DNA of 64,000 nucleotides from JAFGOM01 sp964605795 (lineage in GTDB: Archaea > Halobacteriota > Methanomicrobia > Methanomicrobiales > Methanospirillaceae): the NCBI GenBank assembly GCA_964605795.1, contig CAZSDZ010000006.1:1-64000 (forward strand), given 5' to 3'. The notes beneath the pieces are model-generated. The model did no database searches. It was not told the origin of the DNA and saw nothing but the letters and a program-made list of their open reading frames with translations. Shown in pieces: positions 1 through 8,460 of the stretch. The stretch's first letter is position 1, and every line of letters begins with the position of its first letter. Made by a program: the position numbers and the translations under genes.

Positions 1-294
1 CAGTGCATCTACATCAGAATGCACTTCATCTACGGTATCAGGAGAGATCTCAATATATATCCCATTTTCCCGAAGGAGTTCCTTAAAGTTTTCAATATTT
101 AAACCACAAATCTCTGCTCCTCGTGTTAAGGATATTTCATGACGAGAATAGAGCTCTAAGGCTATTTTTCTCGTCAATTCCGGCTTAGAGCGGAAAAGGG
201 CCCGATAACTATCCTCCTGAAGAGTTTTCCTGTTAGGATAAATACCAGATGATATCAGGATATCTTCAATATCATCCATAAGTATTGAGGCCAT
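1..294 (-). CDS. UPF0175-family antitoxin-like protein, 3' end off the window
   Basis: The frame is open from an ATG at 294 down to the window edge, giving 98 codons without a stop. The product begins MASILMDDIEDILIS and contains an ELTRKIALELYSRHEISL helix followed by a RGAEICGLNIENFKELLREN segment. That layout (Leu/Ile-rich helix, then A-E-x-x-G-L and L-x-E-x-G) is the small helix-turn-helix fold of UPF0175, a family often encoded beside a DUF3368/PIN-type toxin. The in-frame Met at 279 is an alternative start. Any partner gene would lie beyond the left edge. Family assignment is by motif only. The neighbouring HEPN remnant fits a toxin-antitoxin-rich accessory stretch. Confidence 0.6.
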   Translation of the reverse strand, partial: MASILMDDIEDILISSGIYPNRKTLQEDSYRALFRSKPELTRKIALELYSRHEISLTRGAEICGLNIENFKELLRENGIYIEISPDTVDEVHSDVDAL

Positions 295-841
295 AGTACT
301 CTATTGCTCTTTCATCCTTATTGGAATTTTCCAGGCTATTTACATCACGGACAAATTTCACTTTTTCTTTGACACATGGGCAGGTGCCAGAACACGGTAA
401 CGCCAGGAACAATGAAAAGTCGCGCCCAGAAAAAATTCCGGCTTTTTTACTAAGGCTTTCATCATGTTGTCCGAAATTTCGCCTGATGCTCTCCCGCGTT
501 TTGAGCCTATTTTGGGTTTATTTTTAGAATGAACTCTTTATTGGAGTTACTTTTCAGTTCAAATCATCAGATCCATAAATAAAGTTTTGGCATTTGCTGA
601 GCATTTATTTTATAGGATAAGGGGATTCATATGGAATCCCTGACCTGATCCATAACCTGGAAAAATCATTTCCAGAATACAGGAGAGCGAACAGGCCACC
701 GTTCCCCTCTTGATTTGGAAGAAAGAAAAGGGGCTGATCCGATAATCTTCAGGCCTCTTTTTGAGAACAGAAAAACAATCAATAGATTACGTTACGGAGT
801 TACGATCAGTGACAGATCACGAGGATATTGGAGACCGATGA
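295..841. other. No convincing gene
   Basis: This interval carries only short ORFs with no recognisable motif or upstream ribosome binding site. It lies between an antitoxin-like gene and a decayed HEPN gene and may contain more decayed sequence, but I could not match any translated fragment to a family. Confidence 0.5.
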
Positions 842-1311
842 ATGAGACAGGCAGTCCATGATCTTCAGATTGCAAAAAAATATAACAATCGGAGGTTTTG
901 ATTCAGCAGCATTCTATTCTCACCAGTCTTTAGAAAAACTGCTCAAAGGGTTGATCTCATTATCTGGTCGGCCAATTCCAAGAACTCATGACCTACAACT
1001 CCTGGGGAGATCTTCTCGAGTGTCCTCATGATGATATCATGCCTGACCTTATTGATCTAATGGGAGAGTACCAGACATCGCGGTATCCTGATATGAATGA
1101 GGTAATTCCCTGTGAATACGATAATGAGGCTATTGCAAGGGACCGGGTCAGGAAAGCACAGAAGGTGTTTGCTATGATATACGGAGGGGAATTATCTATG
1201 AATGATCCAGTCATTGACGTGTTCCGAACAGAGATTCTTCCAAAAATCGAATCTCTTCAGACAAATGTTCTTCACCCCATGCCGGACAGATCATTGCGGG
1301 TACGTGTCTGA
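842..1311 (+). pseudogene. HEPN-domain protein, broken by two frameshifts
   Basis: Three successive frames encode one continuous HEPN domain. Frame one (ATG at 842) gives RQAVHDLQIAKKYNNRRF. After a +1 shift in the T run 896-899 comes DSAAFYSHQSLEKLLKGLI and RPIPRTHDLQLL. After a second +1 shift in the G run 1004-1007 comes GDLLECPHDDIMPDLIDL and YQTSRYPDMNEV. The order (amphipathic first helix, A-x-x-S-x-Q-S-L-E-K-x-L-K-G, T-H-D-L, R-Y-P-D) is diagnostic of HEPN proteins, which usually pair with a minimal nucleotidyltransferase in toxin-antitoxin modules. No intact partner is visible. The tail after about 1200 is unrelated or decayed. Either the gene is dead or two homopolymer-length sequencing errors split it. 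Confidence 0.7.
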
Positions 1312-1476
1312 AAAGAAATGCAATTCCTTTTTTTCAAATGCGACAGCAGGTAAACCATCAATGGTACTACTTTCATCACCCTGAATGTACTTCATTTCTT
1401 CACCTTGTATGGATTCGTTTCATTCAAGTGTTCCGGATCAGGTTCATATGCAGTAATAATGACAAAATCATACCTA

Positions 1477-2694
1477 TTATGATTCGTTCTCTGCAGCCAT
1501 CTTCGGGTATGTTACGTTTAATACATAAAATTCATAGGAATTAACACCATCAGGACACTGCAGGGAATAATCAAGATCCATAGTAAGTTTAAATAACCCA
1601 TCGGGACGATTATCAGGTCCTCCCCAACTATTCAGGACTTGCCAGTATCGGTTCTCCGGGTCTGAATCATCATACCCGAGTATCAGCATAACATGACCTC
1701 CATCGTTATGAGTTGCATCAGTGCCCGATACTGGTACAAATATATCTTCTGAAGTCTGATTTGTCCAGAAATCCATCATCCCACTCCAGTCATCAGGAGT
1801 ATATAAAATCAGCACCGCTTTCTCACTTTGCAGGGCAGCCTTAATTGAATTAATTGCGGTCTCATTACTGATTTTCCTGCCTTCATACCTGCTATTAGTA
1901 CGAATCATCTCGGCTGATATCTGATCTATTGAATAATAGGGGGTAGTGGAGATATATGATGCATCCATCGCAGTAGAATCTCCCTTATCACCTATACTTC
2001 TGCTATCAACAAATGATGCATTGATATTGGTAACCGGAATTGCTTTTTTGGTAGTATTATAAAAATCTGCAAACCATACTGGAGATCCTCCACAACAGGC
2101 CCAGATCCCGGTTCCATTATGGTAGGAAGAGGTAAAATACTGGACTGAAAGCCGTTCAGTCATATTCTGGTGATATGCCATGTCAAGCTGTAAAGCACCG
2201 GTATCTGCCCAGACCCAGCAATTACCACAGTGTTCGTCACTTCCACCGGTCTGGTCCCATTCTGAAGCACTGTAATTAAACATATCGAGATGGGTAAAGG
2301 AGCCTGCAGGAACAATGGTTAATGTATCAGGAACTACAAACCGTTTTAGATTTTTATTTGCCTCCTGCATTGCAAGAACTCCATATGTTTCGAAATTCAT
2401 TACCGCAGCACCATCATCATTTCTACAATCAACTGATTTTATCAATTCCATGAATGAATTATCGTCAGATAGAGAATAACTGCTAATATCCAAAGCTCTT
2501 CCAATATCCCGGGGGTCAGTGTTCTGGAAGATTGATACGTCTGCCTTGTCAGTATCTCCAAGGTTGAGAAGATCTCTCATCAGATCTTCTTCATTAAACT
2601 GACAGGATGCTTCAGATGAGAAAGGAATCAACAGGAGGAGAAACAGAGGAATGATACAATTTCTGGCATTACAGGATCCGCGTTTCATGTTCAT
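1477..2694 (-). CDS. Secreted papain-like (C1A) cysteine peptidase
   Basis: This 405-residue protein has an N-terminal signal sequence (hydrophobic stretch about residues 12-28), so it should act outside the membrane. The papain catalytic set is visible: the nucleophile in HCGNCWVWA (Cys159), the histidine in GGHVMLILGYDD (His334) and the asparagine in VLNSWGG (Asn355). The first 120 residues before the catalytic domain could be a propeptide. The catalytic core has the usual C...H...N order and spacing for C1A. The gene stands alone; the nearest genes are remnants on both sides. The substrate cannot be told from sequence; protein scavenging or envelope processing is possible. Starting at the second Met (residue 3) is equally plausible. 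Confidence 0.85.
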   Translation of the reverse strand: MNMKRGSCNARNCIIPLFLLLLIPFSSEASCQFNEEDLMRDLLNLGDTDKADVSIFQNTDPRDIGRALDISSYSLSDDNSFMELIKSVDCRNDDGAAVMNFETYGVLAMQEANKNLKRFVVPDTLTIVPAGSFTHLDMFNYSASEWDQTGGSDEHCGNCWVWADTGALQLDMAYHQNMTERLSVQYFTSSYHNGTGIWACCGGSPVWFADFYNTTKKAIPVTNINASFVDSRSIGDKGDSTAMDASYISTTPYYSIDQISAEMIRTNSRYEGRKISNETAINSIKAALQSEKAVLILYTPDDWSGMMDFWTNQTSEDIFVPVSGTDATHNDGGHVMLILGYDDSDPENRYWQVLNSWGGPDNRPDGLFKLTMDLDYSLQCPDGVNSYEFYVLNVTYPKMAAENES

Positions 2695-4024
2695 AGAATT
2701 TTTGTCTCTTGAGAATAATTAACCATTCTACTAAAAAGGTAATGAAACAGGGATTTTATTTAAATACCACTGCAGCATGTGTTGATATTACTTCTGAAAG
2801 AAAAAGTCACAATTATTACGATTTTTCCTGACAAGAAGACAGGGAAGGATTTTTTTTGTGGCGGGAAGTAAGGATTCCAACGCTATTGGAAGGTTGTTAT
2901 CCTGATGAGTGCACTACTGGAACAAGTAACCCGGCTTCCCGGTTGCCGGAAGGATACATCTCATCGTGTAAAAGAAGTGGTGTCCTGCCAGGGGATTAAA
3001 CCTCGTCCTGCCTTCATGCATGATTTTTAAAATCGGCCATTGATACCGGGTTTGTAGATGACACAGCCGGATTCACCGAAAAGTCCTCCGTACAATATCG
3101 TAGTACACGTAATGGAACAATACTCCTGGCAACTCATCGGATGAAAGAAATGATGACCAGACCATAATTACCCACATTCATCAAAAAGAAAAAACGGTAT
3201 CAACGTTCAGGATATCTTTATATCCTGTTATTCATCACCATAAACAGACATTTCCTTTCCTTATTCAGTCACACTCTCTGCAATCCGGATCAGGCGGGTA
3301 AACTGGAAAACTGCAGGGATCCTCCCTTTTCCTTCCCGGATTATCTCGATAATACCTGCCTGACGAATTTTTTGAAGAATTCTTTTTGCAGATTCATGAG
3401 GGATCTGCGATCTCTCTGCAATATCGGTGGATGATATGTTCTAAAAAAGGATCTCATCTGCCTGGCCTGGGATCACGGCATAGATATGAGGGGGATTTCA
3501 GTTAAGAAGGATATTTTCACATGGTCTTTCAGTCATATTTTCACTGTTTGAAAAGGATGCTGATAGTGACCCTTCCATTGTTATTCCTGGTCTTGTGCGA
3601 GATCTTGAATCATACCATATTCATCTTCTGTTACGGTGAGTGACATTTTTGGTTGTTTTACCTTAGTGCTGCATCGGGGAGGTTGTACCGCCCGATATGA
3701 GGAAATTATGGCCACCATTAACACCTGCTACCCCGTTTCATGGGATGTGGCATATCAAACCATCATTCCTATCCCGGCTGCCCTCATTATTGCAACACAA
3801 AGTGTGGTGCAACACTCCTCTGAGTACGGCTGATAAGAAACGTGTGAATACAATCCCGGGAACCTGTCCCTTTCGTTCCCGGATATTTCCTGCCTGAAGA
3901 GGTATGCAAGGATACGATCAGAAGTCGCTTTTTTTTCGAATCGTGCATCAGCAGAGACAAAAATCAGAATCGTACGGATGAACCCATGTGTATTAATAGA
4001 TCGGTGATCAATCATCTTTCTGAT
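2695..4024. other. Gene-poor stretch with remnants
   Basis: No intact gene is supported here. It contains one recognisable winged-helix fragment (3261-3440, listed separately). Fragments near 2900-3170 translate to short pieces such as LLEQVTRLPGCRKDTSHR and ILLATHRMKEM, which look like broken protein sequence but match no family I can name. The short ORFs between 3636 and 4015 on both strands overlap one another and show no domain. Confidence 0.5.
3261..3440 (-). pseudogene. Winged-helix DNA-binding fragment
   Basis: A 59-codon open stretch ending in TAA (3261-3263) encodes NISSTDIAERSQIPHESAKR followed by ILQKIRQAGIIEIIREGKGR. This is a helix-turn-helix plus wing of the type found at the C-terminus of Fic-family proteins or in small transcription regulators. 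It has no start codon, and a stop (TAG at 3441-3443) lies immediately upstream, preceded in the same frame by a short stretch (PGQADEILF) that could be its former N-terminal continuation. I read it as the 3' end of a decayed gene. Confidence 0.45.
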
Positions 4025-4423
4025 ATGACCACGGAAGATATCTTAAAAGAGGCTGCAGGAGAGTTAAAAGAACTCTTAAACGGCAACAATGTGCTGGGCG
4101 ATCCCATTGATCTCGGAGACCGCACCCTTATTACCGTCAGCAGGTACGGTCTTGGGTTTGGAGCAGGAAGCGGTACCGGAAAGGAAGGAGACGGAAGTGG
4201 TGCCGGTGGCGGAGGAGGTATTGAACCAATCGCTCTTCTGGTGATTCATAAAAACGTGCCCGGTGCAGACGGAATCTCTATCTTCTCCCTGCGGGGAGAG
4301 CATGCCGTTGCACAGGTAATCCGGTCTTTAGGTGAATCGGTTGTTCCCATGATAAAGGATATCATCAATAAGAAGACCAGTGATGACAGTCCTGGCGAAT
4401 CTTTTGAATCAGCCGGTGCCTGA
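4025..4423 (+). CDS. GerW/YtfJ-family protein
   Basis: The 132-residue product matches the GerW (sporulation protein YtfJ) family: a short helical N-terminus, LKELLNGNNVLGDPIDLGDR, TLITVSRYGLGFGAG, a Gly/Ser-rich segment, then IEPIALLVIHKN and a C-terminal helix VVPMIKDIINKK. In bacilli YtfJ/GerW is a spore protein, but homologues are common in non-sporulating bacteria and archaea, where the role is unknown. I start at ATG 4025 because the family normally has 10-15 residues before LKELL. An in-frame ATG at 3986 with GGATGA five bases upstream is the alternative. It is followed by a DUF2953 gene, the same pairing as ytfJ-ytfI, so the two products probably act together at the membrane. Confidence 0.8.
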   Translation: MTTEDILKEAAGELKELLNGNNVLGDPIDLGDRTLITVSRYGLGFGAGSGTGKEGDGSGAGGGGGIEPIALLVIHKNVPGADGISIFSLRGEHAVAQVIRSLGESVVPMIKDIINKKTSDDSPGESFESAGA

Positions 4424-4450
4424 AGAGATACCCTCACGGGAACTGCCGGT

Positions 4451-5086
4451 ATGGAATGGATTCTTCTCGTATTTTTCATTCTCGTTGTTACTCTTGGAGC
4501 AATCCTCCTCTACCGCATTCCCCTGCGGCTGACACTCTGCCTGATTAATGATGATACTATCTCTAAAGGATCCGTAAAAGTCACGTGGGGGATAACCGGT
4601 TTTTTAGTGAACCTGACGAAAGGGAATCTGCAGACCGAACTTTTGGTATCTGGTAAAACACTGTATCTCTGGAAAGAGGTTCCCGGTGATGGTATAAAAG
4701 ACGATGACCGTTTCTATGAAACGTTCATGAAAACTGGTTCTATTCGGTGGTTGTGTCGCATTCCCGGCTGGGTACTGATGATTATACGACATATTCAGGT
4801 TGAAGGTATCACTGGCAGGATATACTTCGGATTAGGAGATCCTGTTCTCACTGGTTTTTTGTACGGGTCATACCGGGCCATTCTCCCCCTCTTGCCTGAA
4901 TATTATTCATGCGATATCTATCCTGTTTTTGAGCAGGCAGAATGCACGGGTACAATCGAGGCACGTATTTGTATGATACATCCACTCGATATTCTGGTTC
5001 TCGTTGGAATAGAGGTATTCTCCCTAATTCTTCAAGAGAAAACATCATTTATGCTGGTAAAAAAACCGGGAGCTGATCATGCCTGA
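4451..5086 (+). CDS. DUF2953-family membrane-anchored protein
   Basis: This 211-residue protein begins with one transmembrane helix (about residues 3-20, WILLVFFILVVTLGAILLY) and continues with a beta-strand-rich region typical of DUF2953: RIPLRLTLCLINDDTISKGS, VTWGITGFLVNL, then TGRIYFGLGDPVLTGFLYGS near residue 125. It resembles YtfI, the usual neighbour of YtfJ/GerW. It lies 27 bp downstream of the GerW gene and overlaps the next ORF by 8 bp, so the three form a transcription unit. The biochemical function is unknown; a membrane scaffold for the GerW protein is an inference from conserved pairing. Confidence 0.75.
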   Translation: MEWILLVFFILVVTLGAILLYRIPLRLTLCLINDDTISKGSVKVTWGITGFLVNLTKGNLQTELLVSGKTLYLWKEVPGDGIKDDDRFYETFMKTGSIRWLCRIPGWVLMIIRHIQVEGITGRIYFGLGDPVLTGFLYGSYRAILPLLPEYYSCDIYPVFEQAECTGTIEARICMIHPLDILVLVGIEVFSLILQEKTSFMLVKKPGADHA

Positions 5087-5294
5087 AGGAGTATACCTCT
5101 CATCCCCAATACGACTGGAGAAGAAAAACATCTATTCACTCATAAGACGGATCACCTGGTGTCACCAATCCGGGATGGTTGCCTCGCTTGAGCCACTGGC
5201 CCTTGTCATCGAAGAAGAGGAGACCTGGTCTTTTATCTCCTTAGCGGACGGGATTGATGAATCGGTTATTTTCAGTCTGGTTGCTTCCCCGTGA
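5079..5294 (+). CDS. Small protein, third gene of the GerW-DUF2953 unit
   Basis: This 71-residue ORF overlaps the DUF2953 gene by 8 bp, which suggests translational coupling. It has no signal peptide or membrane helix. The sequence is mixed alpha/beta with an acidic run (LVIEEEETWSF) and one Cys. I do not recognise a family. It is kept because of the tight overlap and coding-like composition. Confidence 0.5.
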   Translation: MPEGVYLSSPIRLEKKNIYSLIRRITWCHQSGMVASLEPLALVIEEEETWSFISLADGIDESVIFSLVASP

Positions 5295-5415
5295 TAAGAT
5301 CTCTCTTTTCTCATCATGAAAAACATGCAGATTGGATCGATTGAGGAGCATAGGTTCTGGTTTTTGTAATCGATCTCTTCGTTTCTATGCTAAAAAATAT
5401 AATTTTCAGCGATCA

Positions 5416-6936
5416 ATGATCTTCATGGTACTCACAAAAATCGGTTTCCTTGCTATTATATTGATCTTCTGTATCTCCATGACGTTTAGTCTGGGAGATT
5501 CTGTAGAGAAGACTGTAAATATGACCGATTTAACCGTTCTTTCTGAAGAATTTTATCCTTACAATTACATGGAAAATACAACACCTGCAGGACTTGCCGT
5601 GGATCTTCTTGGTGCAATCACGAGAGAAGCAGGGGATGAGATTTTGCCAGCTGCAATCAGGATTGTTCCCTTACATGAAGGATTACAAAAGACACAGGAT
5701 TATCCATCTATCCTTCTCTTCTCGATTGCACGGACTCCTTCCCGTGAAGAGTTTTATGAATGGGTTGGACCATTTGCCACATATAATATCGTTCTCTTTG
5801 CCCGCACATCCTCAAAAATCCGTATTCAGTCAGAAGAGGATCTGAATGCCTACCAGATTGGTGCCACTACTGCAGATGTATCAGTTGAGAAATTAAAAAC
5901 AATTGGAGTCAGTCCGGACCATATTATTACCGATCCTGATCCGCTTGTTCTTCTGGATATGCTGGACGAGGGAAAAATTGAGCTCATGACATCCGGGGAT
6001 ATTGCAGGGGAATATTTCATTCGTAAATCAGGTAGATTTCCACGTGATTACACCATCGTGTATCTGATAGAAGCAACTCCCCTTTATTATGTATTTAATA
6101 AACGTACCTCTCCTGAATTGATAACTGCATTTAGGGAAGCTCTTGAACGTTTATACCATCCTCCTGCAGACGGAGGGATGAGCAGGTATGAAAAGATTAT
6201 GAGTACCTGGGACCCGGCAGTCGGGTTCGCTGCCCTTACGTTTCATACCGAGGATTACTATCCCTATAATTACCAGGATAATGGAACCATACAAGGACTT
6301 TCTGTCGATATCCTGTATGAAATCCTCTCCCTGTTACAGGTACCGGTCTTTCCTGATACCCTACACATCGGTGCATGGGATAACCAGTATCAGGAGACTC
6401 TGAACAAGACGGGATCAGTCCTCTTTAGTACCGCGAGAACAGAGGAGAGAGAGGAACTCTTCCTCTGGGCAGGTCCGGTATTTACTTGTTCGAATGTGAT
6501 CTTTTCCCGGGTTACCCAGGAAGGAGAGATCCAACCTGATGACATTCTCAGAATGCGGATAGGGGCAGTAACAAATGATATAGGGGGGATTGACCTCAAA
6601 GAAGCGGGGGTACAGGATATCGTGTACAAAACAAGCGGATCAGAACTGATAAAGGCCCTTGAGAGGGGAGAGATTGATGGCTGGGCGTACGCAGAGTATC
6701 CGGGTTATGAGATGATAGCCCGGTATGCGTCGGATCCAGAATCAATTAAGCCGGTATTAACGCTAAATTCCAATGATTATTATTATGCCTTTAACAGGGA
6801 AACCCCGGAAAACCTGGTTCGGGTTTTTCAGCAGGCTCTTGATTCCATAAAGAAACCCGGTCCTGATGGGATCAGTACCTATGATACGATTATTTCCCGA
6901 TACACAGAGGATATCCTGCCGATAAACCGTCCCTGA
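5416..6936 (+). CDS. Exported protein with two tandem SBP_bac_3 domains
   Basis: An N-terminal hydrophobic segment (IGFLAIILIFCISMTF) is followed by two copies of a family 3 solute-binding fold. Copy one starts near TVLSEEFYPYNYMEN and copy two near ALTFHTEDYYPYNYQDNG. Each carries the G-x-x-V/D-x-L-x-x-I segment, an F-S-x-A-R-T-x-x-R-E-E box and a G-A-T/V-x-x-D hinge. Such proteins bind amino acids or other small polar solutes outside the membrane. No permease or ATPase gene is adjacent, so it may be a sensor or scavenging protein, not a transporter part. The long ORF can start at TTG 5332, but ATG 5416 places the hydrophobic segment at the N-terminus and is preferred. Confidence 0.8.
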   Translation: MIFMVLTKIGFLAIILIFCISMTFSLGDSVEKTVNMTDLTVLSEEFYPYNYMENTTPAGLAVDLLGAITREAGDEILPAAIRIVPLHEGLQKTQDYPSILLFSIARTPSREEFYEWVGPFATYNIVLFARTSSKIRIQSEEDLNAYQIGATTADVSVEKLKTIGVSPDHIITDPDPLVLLDMLDEGKIELMTSGDIAGEYFIRKSGRFPRDYTIVYLIEATPLYYVFNKRTSPELITAFREALERLYHPPADGGMSRYEKIMSTWDPAVGFAALTFHTEDYYPYNYQDNGTIQGLSVDILYEILSLLQVPVFPDTLHIGAWDNQYQETLNKTGSVLFSTARTEEREELFLWAGPVFTCSNVIFSRVTQEGEIQPDDILRMRIGAVTNDIGGIDLKEAGVQDIVYKTSGSELIKALERGEIDGWAYAEYPGYEMIARYASDPESIKPVLTLNSNDYYYAFNRETPENLVRVFQQALDSIKKPGPDGISTYDTIISRYTEDILPINRP

Positions 6937-7292
6937 GTGCCCGGGAGCTGACCTCTCATCACTTGTATACTATCTCCCTGTAATTTTTTCTTTGAGAATT
7001 GGTAGCACGATCCAAAATTGGATCGTATCTGTTACTGATACTGGATCGTGATGCCAGAAAAGAATGGATCACGTATCTCGGCGGTCTCTCCTCTGCATTT
7101 TCAGTCATCTCTACTTAGGCAATAAAACAAGAGGATAATTCTGTAAATGGAGAATCATTAAGTCTGATAAGGAGAGATAAAGATACAATAAAGGATAGGC
7201 ACAAGGACCGGTTACAACGAAAGAGGCGGGGGGGATGAATTACGGATGGCGTTTTTAGGATTCTTGAGTATGAACATATTCTCGTTCTTTTC
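6937..7292. other. Intergenic region, no gene seen
   Basis: No ORF with a recognisable motif. It contains near-repeats of TGGATCGTATC and TGGATCGTGATG (about 7018-7050), which could be regulatory. The upstream frame of the following permease is open back to about 7239 without an ATG in that frame. Confidence 0.4.
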
Positions 7293-8228
7293 GTGATTCC
7301 CATCTTTCTTGGAACTCTTTATTTCTTTGTACCCCATACTGAAGACTACTGGGTCTCGTATGTCTGGTTGTTTCCTGTTGCTTTTGTCATTGCTCTGGTC
7401 GCAAATATGCTCGGGGTTAGCGGAGCCTTGTTATTTGTCCCACTCTTCTCGGTTGTCCTGCCGATCTTTGGTACCGGGTTCGGACCCACAGAAAGTGTTA
7501 TTATCGGTCTTTTCACCCAGTCATTTGGGATCAGTAGTGCAACCTTGGGTTTTTTCCGCTACCGGCTTATTGATACAAAAATTGTTCTTCTCTCCCTTGT
7601 TGTGGTAATTCCCATTGTTCTAATCTCTTCACGGCTTGCCTTTTTTATTCCAAATAAATTCTTGTTCTTTATTATCTGCCTGTCGCTCTTCATTGCAGTA
7701 TTCTCTCTTCATTATTCAAAACGAATGGTAAAGACGATTGGACAGGAGAAGTCAGATAATATGACCATACTCCTTCATATTCACACAGCAACTCCGAGTC
7801 CTGCGATTCTTGTTGACCGGTATGGAAAAGTTTATTCATACTGCCGGTGCGGTTATAAAATCCGCCTCCTCGCCCATTCTGTTGGAGCATTTTTCCAGGG
7901 TATCACCGGGTTTGGGATCGGATACCTCGGGATGATCGGCATGATCCTATCCGGGATACCAATAAAGATCGGTATCGGATCGAATCATGTTATAATTGCA
8001 GTATCAGCCATTATGGCATCAATGATGTATGCCTTCCTTTCGATCTCATCTGAATGCATCGTGATCCCGTGGAATGTCATAGCGATAACCGTTCCTGCAG
8101 TCATTATCGGAGCTCAGTTCTCACCATATGCGACAGACCGGGTGGATATGAAGATTCTTGAGTGGATGTTTCTGGGATTGCTGGTGATACTTGCAGTATA
8201 TACGTTCTATATGGGTGTTATCAGGTGA
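7293..8228 (+). CDS. TauE/SafE (TSUP) family membrane permease
   Basis: The product is 311 residues with about eight transmembrane helices in two similar halves separated by a hydrophilic loop (about residues 145-185). The family signatures are present: ANMLGVSGALLFVPLFSVV in the first half and GAFFQGITGFGIGYLGMIGM in the second. Family members export or import small organic or inorganic sulfur compounds and anions; the substrate here is not known. The ORF begins with GTG at 7293. The upstream frame stays open for about 18 codons without ATG, so the true start could be slightly upstream at a rare codon. It appears to be a single-gene unit. Confidence 0.8.
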   Translation: MIPIFLGTLYFFVPHTEDYWVSYVWLFPVAFVIALVANMLGVSGALLFVPLFSVVLPIFGTGFGPTESVIIGLFTQSFGISSATLGFFRYRLIDTKIVLLSLVVVIPIVLISSRLAFFIPNKFLFFIICLSLFIAVFSLHYSKRMVKTIGQEKSDNMTILLHIHTATPSPAILVDRYGKVYSYCRCGYKIRLLAHSVGAFFQGITGFGIGYLGMIGMILSGIPIKIGIGSNHVIIAVSAIMASMMYAFLSISSECIVIPWNVIAITVPAVIIGAQFSPYATDRVDMKILEWMFLGLLVILAVYTFYMGVIR

Positions 8229-8430
8229 TCTGCTTTCTGTTCTCTCTGATACCGAATCAAACAGTGTTATATAGGTATTCTCTCCCCGCGAGAGAAAAGA
8301 TACCGGATCAAGAGAATACTGATATCCTATCAGAGTGAGCACAGCATACACCGATCCCTGACTGGCAAATTTCAAATTATTGACCGGTGATAAAGAACTG
8401 AATCATAAAAAAAATGGCAGTATCCAGTAT

Positions 8431-8441
8431 GCTTAAATATT
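8431..8441 (+). promoter_or_regulatory. Archaeal TATA box for the triple-Cache gene
   Basis: GCTTAAATATT is centred about 26 bp upstream of the ATG at 8461. Archaeal transcription normally starts about 25 bp after the TATA centre, so the transcript would be leaderless or nearly so. No GGTGA-type ribosome binding site precedes the ATG, which agrees. Confidence 0.5.
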
Positions 8442-8460
8442 ACACCCATCCAGATCCTGT

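Noticed and set aside
321..527. 68-residue ORF near the left edge
   Set aside because: Unusual composition, no motif, no supporting context.
988..1311. ORF read as an intact 107-residue protein
   Set aside because: It is only the C-terminal part of a HEPN domain; the N-terminal parts lie upstream in two other frames.
2893..3170. Possible remnant of an ATPase or transposase
   Set aside because: Short fragments look protein-like, but I could not match them to any family with confidence.
3636..4015. ORFs on both strands before the GerW gene
   Set aside because: Mutually overlapping, without motifs; judged non-coding.
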